Source: Rhodospirillaceae bacterium (lineage in GTDB: Bacteria; Pseudomonadota; Alphaproteobacteria; Rhodospirillales; Magnetovibrionaceae). Taken from it: a stretch of DNA of 5,783 nucleotides. Position numbers and translations under genes: made by a program. Below are positions 1 through 5,783 of this stretch, piece after piece. The stretch is from positions 1,795-7,577 of the forward strand of contig NVSZ01000099.1 of NCBI GenBank assembly GCA_002732845.1, read 5' to 3'. Under the pieces are notes generated by a model. The model made no database searches. It was given only the letters and a program-made list of their open reading frames with translations, and was not told where the DNA came from. The first letter of the stretch is position 1; each line of letters starts with the position of its first letter.

Positions 1-503
1 TTGATTTCGGTCTGGGTGCGGACATCATTCCACACCCGCGCATCGGCGATGGAACCATCAAAGTACCGCGTACCTCCACCCGGCTCCCAAGCACCGATCC
101 ACACATCATTAGCCGTCACATCAATGGCACCAGATATGGTTGGGCTGGTTTGTGTCGAAACCAAGACACCATCAGCATAGGTTTTTACTTCTTGTGCTAT
201 TGAATCAAAGGTTAAGGCGATATGTGTCCACTCATCAAGAGGCACGATATACCCCGTATTGATCCAAGTCCCCGTCATATATGTCCCCCCTGATGACAAT
301 GCATATCTTATGGAGCCATCGGGGAAACGACCAAGAAGGTATGAGCTATTCTTAGCCAAAATCATTCCGCCTTCGGTGGCGTGGCTTCCCGCACCATTCG
401 CATTGATCCAAGCTTCGATCGTAAGGCTGGTGGTCACATCAAGCACATTATTATCGGCAACGGAAACATGACCACTGGTGCCATCAAAAACCATCGCATT
501 GCT
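1..503 (-). other. LamG / concanavalin A-like domain 4 (C-terminally cut)
   Basis: Residues 1761-1927. It has the entry strand NAMVFDGTSGHVSVAD, LDVTTSLTIEAWI around 1781-1793, EWTHIALTFDS, a TYADGVLVSTQTS segment corresponding to the YVDG strand, a WIGAWEPGGG turn, and ADARVWNDVRTQTEI at the very edge. The closing W-x-x-DEGxGT strand must lie beyond position 1. The domain differs most in the middle, where a GGTYMTGTWINTGYI segment is found. Since the reading frame is still open at the edge, the protein continues, probably with the end of this domain and further modules. Confidence 0.85.
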
Positions 504-3500
504 TTGCCCATTGGGCGGCACGTCAAGGCTGGCAAAGCTGGCTTGGTTGGTTAGCGTGCCATCGTTGTTGTTTGATGTGCGGTCATAAACTTTCGTTCCC
601 GTGCCTTCGTCAAAAGTCCAGTTGGCGGCAAGGTTGGCATTGGCGGAATCGTTCACATCCACGGTCGTAGACATGTTGTCGAGAATTTCAGCACTGGTGC
701 GCGTATCCGACCAAATGCGGACATCATCAATTTTGCCCGTGAAATCAGAATCATTTGCAGCCCCTCGGCGACCGATGATCAAGCCCGTTCCGGTCCCCAG
801 AGCCGAAGGTGATGTGACCGTTCCGGTGCCAACGGACGCTCCATCTACATAAAAGGTCAAAGCCCCATTGGATGAGCTCACCGCCACATGATGCCAAGCA
901 TCGGTGGTCATAACGTTCGTAACCGATGCTGAATTTGTGTTGTTGGTTTCGTAAGTCAAGCCTGTGCCATTTTGAATAGAGAAGTTGTAACCACCCGTAA
1001 CATCAGCTCCAACATTATCGCGAGCAACAATTGTTTGTGTGCCGTTTGCGGTGGTATAGACCCAAGCTTCCAATGTGAAAGCCGTGGTCACGTCGAGGCT
1101 GGCACTACCCGCAACCAGCATATAATCGTTTGCCCCATCCAAAACCAATGCATCATTGCGCCCAACCGGAGCCGCGCCAGATGTCCATGTTGGTCCATTT
1201 GTCAAAGTGCCTGTTTGGTTATTTCCAGATACATCCGCAACCGTGGTTCCGGTACCTTCATCCATTTTCCAATAACCCTGAAGATTGGCTTCGTCGGTAG
1301 CATTCAAGGTAACATTCATGGACTGTTGAATTTCGGTGGCGGTGCGCGCATCGTTCCAAATGCGCACGTCGTCGAGTTGACCGTCTAATGCACGGTTAGC
1401 AGAATCATAACCATCAACACCCAAAACAAGACCTGTAGATGACGCAGCAAGCCAACCCGCGCCAACAACGTTCGGCGTTCCGGCAACACCATCAACATAA
1501 ACCGTCATGGAATTTCCGTCATAAACACCCGCGACATGGTGCCATGCCCCATCCGAAATATCCGCAGTATGGGACGCCTCTGCAAAAGATGCTGCGCCTT
1601 TAGCAATATCAAAAAGAACGGTTTTCCCTGTAGCATCTAAGGTCAATTTATACCCGGTAATAACACCACCTGCATAATCCATCTTATGGATCAAACCATC
1701 ATTCGCGCCCCCCGCATCAATGCGCACCCACGTTTCCACCGTAATCGCCGTGGTCGGTGAAAGTGCCGTCGTATGGGCTACCGTAACAGTGTCATTCACC
1801 CCATCAAAATGCAGGGCATTTGAGTTGTTGTAGGGCGTTATTGCATCGCTAACGGCTGTGATCGAAGTACCTAAAGTCACAGCACCCCCAGAGACATGAG
1901 AGGCACCTGTGTCCGTGGTGGTGTTGAAACTTTGACGTGTCGCTCCTGATGTAAACGTTGTGGTGGTGGAACTTTCAACGGCAAAGACGGTGAGACTTCC
2001 CGGTGTGCCGTTATAGTTTGCCACAGGCACAAACCGAATCAGAGTTGAGGTGTTGAGCAACAATGCAGAAGAAAGATTAACATCGCCAATCGTGTACCAA
2101 TTGGTGCCTGTGTTGGTGGAATACTGCCACGAGCCTTCGGTTACCGTATTGGCTCCATGACCCGAAATTGCGACACCCGTAAAGGTGTTTGAATCGGTTG
2201 CGGTAAATTTAGACGAAAGCAATGACAAAATCGTGGCACCTGAGGATGGTGCCGCATCTTCGTTGATCGCAGCCAAAGTGGCATTGCCAGAGAAAGAGGA
2301 TGCAGAATTACTCGCACCATGTCCGTAATAAATATTACCCGTGTTGGTAATTGTGTCTAAAAATCCATCCGCGTTGAGATCGGCGACTTCAATATTTTCA
2401 ACAGACGTCTCTGCGGCCGTAGCCCCAACGGTAAATGCCCCGGCCCCATCGCCATACAACCATGTGATACCCGTCTTAGAGGCCGCCACTATATCCAGAT
2501 TACCATCTTTGTTAAAGTCACCAACCTGCATCGCTTTCACGGTTGGAAACGCACCTGCAGACGTGGTATCAACGTCATAGGTATTGGAATTGACAAAGCC
2601 GTTGTTGGCACCATTTCTCATCCATACTTCGATGGTGCCGCCGATATGGGCACCCGTACCATTTCCGATTTTACCCAGCACGATATCGTCTTTACCGTCC
2701 CCGTTAAAATCGCCAGAAACGACACTATTGGTGAAGGATTCAATGTAGTTCCCAGCCGAGATATTCGTAACGTTGGAGGTGAAATCTGGAATGCCGCCCG
2801 TGACACCGCCGTTGATGTAAACTTGGTCCGACGCAACAAAAGTCCCATTCGACACCCAGCCCCCCGAATAGGTAGCCGTTGCATTGACGCCACTTGATGG
2901 GGGGCGAATGGCGGCGAAGATATCTTGCAAGCCATCGCCGTTGAAATCACCAATGGCCACGCTTTCAACGTTCGGTGTCAGGCTCACATCAACCAAATGT
3001 GTCGTCAGGGACGTATGCGTAAAGGAAAGATTGCCCGTCGTGGACGTGCTGGTGGCCATCAGAATTTTGCCGGACATGGCAAAGAGTACATCATCCTTGC
3101 CATCCCCGTTCAAATCACCTGTCAGCACTTCCGTGCTATAACCCGCCACGCCACCAAGGGTATACGTGGAGCCCACGAGATCGTAATTGCTCGTCAAAGA
3201 ATTGTTTAGGTAATACGCGTTCGGGCTCGTCGCGCCGCCGTTGGGTCCAGCCGTCACCAGATCCATTCTTCCGTCGTTATCAAAATCACCAAAATCGGCA
3301 CCATATGGCCCAAAGCCAAATGTCGTCGCTCCCATATTGACGGTGGGGCTGGACGACGAGAATGTTCCCGTTGGACCTTGTATTTTAACAATGACCCCAG
3401 TCGGATTGGCGTTGGACGCACTGAGGATATCTAGGTCGCCATCATTATCAAAATCACCGACCTTAATCCATTTACCAAAGGTGCCAACAGACGTTGCCGA

Positions 3501-5783
3501 GGAGTCCGGCCCCGCCACCGTCGGCGTATACGTCGTGCCCGTGATATTGACCGTCACAGAGCCTGTGTCTGTAAGGGCACCGCCCGTGCCTTGAGCGCTG
3601 GTGTTGCCGTCCGAGAACGTATAGTCAATTTGCACACTGGCCGGCGGCGTGGTGCTGGTGTTGGCATAGGTGATGTTTTGCAACAAGCTATCGACAAGCG
3701 CCGACGTGGCGTTGGCATTAAAGACTAAGCTCAAGGTGCCGCCCGTGTTGGTGTTCACGGTACCGATGGTGACACCGCCATAAACAAGGTTCCCGCCTGG
3801 GATCAGCACGCCTAAGGTTCCCGCATTGTTAAACGTATCTTGTGCATTGGCTCCGCCGTTGCGAGAAAGGGTCAAGGTCGCGCCCGAATAATTATTAAGG
3901 TTATCGAGTTCCACATCTGACACCAATGAGGTGGCACCCAAAACAGTTGCCGCCCCACCTTCGGTAAATGCCACGGTGCCAAGATTGGCAAACACTGGCG
4001 CATCATTTGCAAGAGCCACCGAAACGGTTCGCGTGGCGACCACGCTGGTGATCGAAGTCTCATCCGTGGCTTGGTATTGCAAAGTTCGATTTGCCGTTGT
4101 TGGCGTCTCGCTGGAATTTACATATTTAACCGCGCGTAACGCCGTTTGATAATTCGCAACTGTCGTTGTGCCGGAAAGGGTCAACACACCCGTGGTCGCG
4201 TTCCAAGCCCCGGTGATACCGTTTTGATTCACAAAGCTCAGCACATCCGCGCCCGATTGATAATTTGCCGAAATCTTCACCGTTGCCCCGGTTAGGGACG
4301 TGCTGTCGGCATCCGCTAAGGTAATGCCGCTGTCCGTCACCGTAGCCACATCATTTTCTGTGTAGGCTAAGGTTGTTCCCGTAGCTGTTGCCGTTGGCGC
4401 ATCAACAACGGCGACAGAGGCCGTTTTGGCCAACACACTAAAGGCTGAAGAACCACCTTGGATGGTGGTATCGCCAATCGTGCCTGCCGTGCCCGAGCTC
4501 TTGTCCCAAGCCCGATATGTTATCTGTGGCGTACCGACCCAAGTGCTGACGGTTGGGATAAAACGAATCATGTCAGCTGAACCCAACAGCAAGGCAGAGG
4601 CGTCGGTATACGTGGCAAACGCCGTCCAGTTGGCGCCAGAATTTATGGAAAACTGCCACGCGCCGTTGGTGGACTCTGCGGCTGTGATGGCAACGGCCTC
4701 AACCGCACCATCCACATCGATGATCGATCCATCAAAAATTATATCGGCAACCGTATTGCCCGCAGGTGCGGTTGAACCCTTGGCAATTGCGGATAATGCA
4801 GATGCCCCCGTATCTGCCCAAGTGGCCCCATTGGTCAAGGTGCCCGTACTGGCCCCGGAAACGGTATTGTTAACGGACGTTCCCGTGCCTTCATCCAATT
4901 TCCAGTGTGCGGCTAAATTTGCTTCACTGCCTGTCAATATGGTGTCGTGATTAGCCGCAATTTCCGAAGCTGTTCGCGCATCGTTCCAAATGCGGAGTTC
5001 GCTGACTTGACCGTGGTAAAAATTGGCGACAGAACCCGTATTTTGATTACCCCCGATGACGGCCTGAAAAGCCGAACTGGTAATATTTCCCGTAAGGCTA
5101 ATTGGCGAGGATTGTTGAATACCATCAATATAGAGGATGACTTGGCTACCATCATAGACACCGCTGATCTGATGCCATTCCCCGGTCGGGGCTGTCACAT
5201 TCGAATAAACCTTATAATAAGTCCCACCAACATGCACTTGGAAAAAGAACTTATCGTTGGTGCCGATGCCCATGCCATAGCCACCAATCTGTTCTTTAGA
5301 CAAGATCGATTGTTGAGCACCGTCAACAGAACCCACGTTGACCCAAGCTTCGACCGTGATCGTATTTCCGGTGATTCTTAAAGCTGTATCATTTCCCAAA
5401 CCGACATAATCGTTCCCACCGTCAAGGCTCAGAACCTTTGCGGGAAGCATAACCGGGGCAAAGTTCGCCGTTACGGTTTCGGTGACGGCTGTGGTGCTGA
5501 GTTGGGTGTCGTCCTTAACGACGAAGCTAACACTTCGATCTGGACCATTAGCCCCGGAAAACGTAACGGATTGCAGGGCTGTTTGGTAATTCGCTTTTGT
5601 CGCCGCACCCGTCAGCGTCATGACACCTGTGGCCGCATCGTAACTGCCGGTAATGCCATTTTGATTGGAAAACGCGAGTGTATCTCCGGCTTTAAAGTTA
5701 TTGGAAATCGAGACCGTAGCCCCACTCATATTCGCACTGTCTGTGTCTGTAATCAGCAAACTGGAATTAACAACAACAGCAGC
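1..5783 (-). CDS. Giant multidomain surface protein / putative adhesin, internal fragment (LamG, Ig-like and FG-GAP propeller modules)
   Basis: The reverse complement, read from position 5783, is open for all 1927 codons with no stop; start and stop both lie outside, so this is a partial gene. Module order is Ig-like A (residues 1-116), LamG1 (117-327), Ig-like B (328-466), Ig-like A (467-596), Ig-like C (597-749), seven-loop FG-GAP propeller (750-1158), Ig-like B (1159-1321), LamG2 (1322-1542), LamG3 (1543-1760) and partial LamG4 (1761-1927). There is no cysteine, membrane segment or signal peptide in the slice, and the composition is Thr/Gly/Asp/Asn-rich and poor in Lys/Arg. Families with these modules are exported, calcium-dependent adhesins or matrix/glycan-binding proteins, often sent out by type I secretion. 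That role is inferred, since no secretion signal or RTX nonapeptide is present here. It could instead be a very large secreted enzyme whose catalytic domain lies elsewhere. Coding status is near certain; function is moderately supported. Confidence 0.95.
504..1157 (-). other. LamG / concanavalin A-like domain 3
   Basis: Residues 1543-1760, complete. It has the entry strand NDALVLDGANDYMLVAG, LEAWV near 1571-1575, AWHHVAVSSSNG with FYVDG, an IIGRRGAAND turn, DDVRIWSDTRT around 1686-1696 and ANWTFDEGTGT from about 1720. The tail SNNNDGTLTNQASF is followed by a short DVPPNGQ junction into LamG4. It shares the LDVTT segment before the EAW strand with LamG4, which suggests these two are the closest pair of LamG copies. 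Function is as for the other LamG modules. Confidence 0.9.
1158..1820 (-). other. LamG / concanavalin A-like domain 2
   Basis: Residues 1322-1542, complete. It starts NALHFDGVNDTVTVAH and has VETWV near 1349-1353, WHHVAGVYDGNSMTVYVDG from 1414, DDVRIWNDART around 1471-1481 and YWKMDEGTGT from about 1504, followed by DVSGNNQTGTLTNGPTW. All strands typical of the Laminin_G_3 family are present. It is the first of three LamG domains joined almost without linker. The RIWNDAR segment is encoded by the same bases as in LamG1. It is a likely ligand-binding module; specificity is unknown. Confidence 0.9.
1345..1364. repeat. 20-base exact direct repeat, copy in LamG2
   Basis: This is the partner of the repeat at 4975-4994, in the same orientation and at the same place in the LamG fold. 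LamG3 has a related but diverged version at about 699-719 (RIWSDTR), and LamG4 a more distant one near the low-coordinate edge (RVWNDVR). Confidence 0.85.
1821..2309 (-). other. Ig-like repeat, type B, copy 2 (WQYS-type)
   Basis: Residues 1159-1321. Marks are LAAINEDAAPSSGATI, EGSWQYSTNTGTNW, ALLLNTSTLIRFVP with VANYNGTPGSL, then a Thr/Ser-rich stretch (SSTTTTFTSGATRQSF) and a closing GGAVTLGTSITAVSDA. It matches the type B repeat at 4386-4802 motif for motif but is longer and has the more canonical ANYNGTPG turn, where copy 1 has STWVGTPQ. It links the propeller to the LamG2-4 array. The role is probably a structural spacer. Confidence 0.75.
2310..3536 (-). other. FG-GAP/VCBS seven-bladed beta-propeller (integrin alpha-like)
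   Basis: Residues 750-1158. The region carries seven calcium-loop motifs of the DxDxDG / DxNxDG type found in FG-GAP and VCBS repeats. Each is preceded by Gly or Ala and followed by a short hydrophobic strand such as LDIL or DDIV. Seven is the blade number of integrin-alpha propellers, so the region is best read as one complete propeller rather than an open-ended array. Spacing between loops is 56, 57, 56, 79, 64 and 46 residues. The long fourth interval includes segments such as TATYSGGWVSNGTF and GNYIESF and probably forms an extended surface loop. Propellers of this class bind proteins or glycans and need calcium for folding. Ligand and velcro closure cannot be decided from sequence. Confidence 0.88.
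2349..3458 (-). repeat. Seven calcium-binding loop repeats of the propeller
   Basis: The twelve-residue loops lie at 3423-3458 (GDFDNDGDLDIL), 3255-3290 (GDFDNDGRMDLV), 3084-3119 (GDLNGDGKDDVL), 2916-2951 (GDFNGDGLQDIF), 2679-2714 (GDFNGDGKDDIV), 2487-2522 (GDFNKDGNLDIV) and 2349-2384 (ADLNADGFLDTI). Positions 2, 4, 6 and 10 of the loop are Asp or Asn in every copy (position 4 is Asp in the first two and Asn in the rest), so all seven should bind calcium. The first two copies are DFDNDG and the rest DxNxDG. The last copy is the most divergent: Ala replaces the leading Gly, and Thr replaces the first hydrophobic residue after the final Asp. Confidence 0.93.
3537..3995 (-). other. Ig-like repeat, type C (RNGGANAQD type)
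   Basis: Residues 597-749. Marks in order are VAFTEGGAATVL, LTLSRNGGANAQDTF, a glycine-rich stretch with GGNLVYGG, IGTVNTNTGGTL, LLQNITYANTS and PPASVQIDYTFSDGN, ending in SVTVNITG. This is a familiar, longer repeat type of giant bacterial surface proteins, usually found in mixed arrays with type A repeats as here. Only one copy is present in the window. It joins the Ig-like stalk to the propeller through a Thr/Pro-rich linker beginning TTYTPTVAGP. It is probably structural; no enzymatic motif is visible. Confidence 0.75.
3996..4385 (-). other. Ig/cadherin-like repeat, type A, copy 2 (complete)
   Basis: Residues 467-596. It opens with LAYTENDVATV, followed by ITLADADS, NQNGITGAWNATTGVLTL and ANYQTALRAVKY, and closes with VSVALANDAP, the typical end of a cadherin-like repeat that hands over to the next one. 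At about 130 residues it is the complete version of the cut repeat at the high-coordinate edge. The acidic ADADS and TDE segments could contribute to inter-domain calcium sites, as in other repeats of this class, but that is inference. The likely role is stalk extension. Confidence 0.8.
4386..4802 (-). other. Ig-like repeat, type B, copy 1 (WQFS-type)
   Basis: Residues 328-466. It begins with LSAIAKGSTAPAGNTV, then carries the marks NGAWQFSINSGANW and ALLLGSADMIRFIP, followed by a strand ending YRAWDKSSGTAG. The same pattern (gap-strand, WQ(F/Y)S, ALLL, IRF(I/V)P) recurs at 1821-2309, so this is a real internal repeat family. Such modules are widespread in very large bacterial surface proteins, where they act as beta-sandwich spacers. 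No binding site or catalytic residues are evident. It directly follows LamG1, whereas the second copy directly precedes LamG2. Confidence 0.75.
4803..5435 (-). other. LamG / concanavalin A-like domain 1 (Laminin_G_3 type)
   Basis: Residues 117-327, a complete domain with the full set of marks of the bacterial LamG jelly-roll family. The entry strand is LSLDGGNDYVGLG, followed by VEAWV near residue 145, the central GEWHQISGVYDG with YIDG (about 201-221), then SELRIWNDART (261-271). The closing strand is AAHWKLDEGTGT near 291-302, followed by a GTLTNGATW tail. LamG domains usually bind glycans, matrix components or other proteins, often with calcium, so this is a candidate ligand-binding head. 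It is separated from the other three LamG copies by about 1000 residues of Ig-like and propeller modules. The actual ligand cannot be told from sequence. Confidence 0.9.
4975..4994. repeat. 20-base exact direct repeat, copy in LamG1
   Basis: These 20 bases are identical to 1345-1364, about 3.6 kb away, and the identity ends at both edges. On the coding strand they encode RIWNDAR plus shared bases in the LamG domain. The repeat is a by-product of homologous coding segments, not a mobile-element or att site, although it could support slippage or recombination between LamG1 and LamG2. Confidence 0.85.
5436..5783 (-). other. Ig/cadherin-like repeat, type A, copy 1 (N-terminally cut)
   Basis: Residues 1-116. 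This is the C-terminal part of an all-beta repeat common in giant bacterial adhesins. Visible marks are an ITDTDS strand near the start, then NQNGITGSYDAATGVMTL, then ANYQTALQSVTF, and a final strand running into TVTANFAP. The same marks occur in the same order in the complete copy at 3996-4385, so the two are clearly homologous. In the full copy a TENDVA-type entry strand precedes the ITLADADS strand, so only the first strand or two should be missing here. The expected role is a spacer in the extracellular stalk; no ligand-binding or catalytic residues are recognisable. The domain name is by resemblance to the tandem Ig-like/cadherin-like class rather than a profile match. Confidence 0.75.

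Noticed and set aside
972..1388. Plus-strand open frame of 138 codons containing several cysteines
   Set aside because: It is antisense to well-conserved LamG2 and LamG3 motifs, and no family is recognisable. The cysteines come from reading Thr/Ala codons backwards out of register.
2618..2968. Minus-strand open frame of 116 codons
   Set aside because: It is out of register with the main frame and overlaps propeller loops 4 and 5, which are unmistakable in the main frame. It is a shadow, as are the minus-strand frames at 3872-4063 and 4934-5161.
2349..3458. Regularly spaced similar segments resembling a repeat array or CRISPR
   Set aside because: The spacing is irregular, the bases are diverged and the similarity is at the protein level; these are calcium loops of a propeller within an open frame.
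4426..4950. Longest plus-strand open frame (174 codons)
   Set aside because: It lies opposite LamG1 and the type B repeat, and its product is low-complexity Ala/Val/Pro-rich sequence with no recognisable domain. It is an antisense shadow of the GC-rich third positions of the real frame.
1345..4994. Two identical 20-base segments as possible attachment sites or insertion-sequence ends
   Set aside because: Both fall at the same codon register of homologous LamG domains, there are no inverted ends, and no integrase or transposase is present between them.
1..5783. RTX nonapeptide repeats or a type I secretion signal
   Set aside because: No GGxGxDxxx repeat array was found in the frame; short Gly/Asp-rich stretches belong to LamG or propeller motifs. 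If present, such signals must be outside the window.
1..5783. A catalytic domain (glycoside hydrolase, protease) among the LamG-like modules
   Set aside because: LamG shares its fold with glucanases, but no E-x-D-x-x-E type active-site motif or zinc-protease motif was seen in the translation.

Overview
The whole window lies inside one protein-coding gene read on the minus strand. Reading the reverse complement from position 5783, all 1927 codons are open, with no stop and no credible start. The N-terminus lies beyond position 5783 and the C-terminus beyond position 1, so this is an internal slice of a very large protein. No second gene, RNA gene, promoter, terminator, mobile element or CRISPR array is visible, and there is no non-coding stretch.

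The translated slice is a chain of extracellular modules. In protein order (high to low coordinates) these are: the end of an Ig/cadherin-like repeat (type A); a LamG/concanavalin A-like domain (LamG1); a WQYS-type Ig-like repeat (type B); a second, complete type A repeat; a third kind of Ig-like repeat (type C); a seven-loop FG-GAP/VCBS region that should fold as an integrin-alpha-like calcium-binding beta-propeller; a second type B repeat; and three LamG domains in tandem, the last cut by the window edge. Residue numbers in this annotation count from the first complete codon at position 5783.

The composition fits a secreted surface protein: rich in Thr, Gly, Ala, Asp, Asn and Ser, few Lys/Arg, and no cysteine in 1927 residues. 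The likely role is a giant adhesin or matrix/carbohydrate-binding surface protein. In such proteins the Ig-like repeats act as an extension stalk and the LamG and propeller modules as ligand-binding heads. Type I secretion is the usual route for this class, but its diagnostic C-terminal signal would lie outside the window.

The organism is probably a Gram-negative, perhaps aquatic or marine, proteobacterium with a GC content near one half. An alphaproteobacterium is plausible from the module repertoire, but the window holds no taxonomic marker. The type of system is known. What is notable is the particular module order, the complete seven-blade propeller embedded mid-chain, and the scattered LamG copies.
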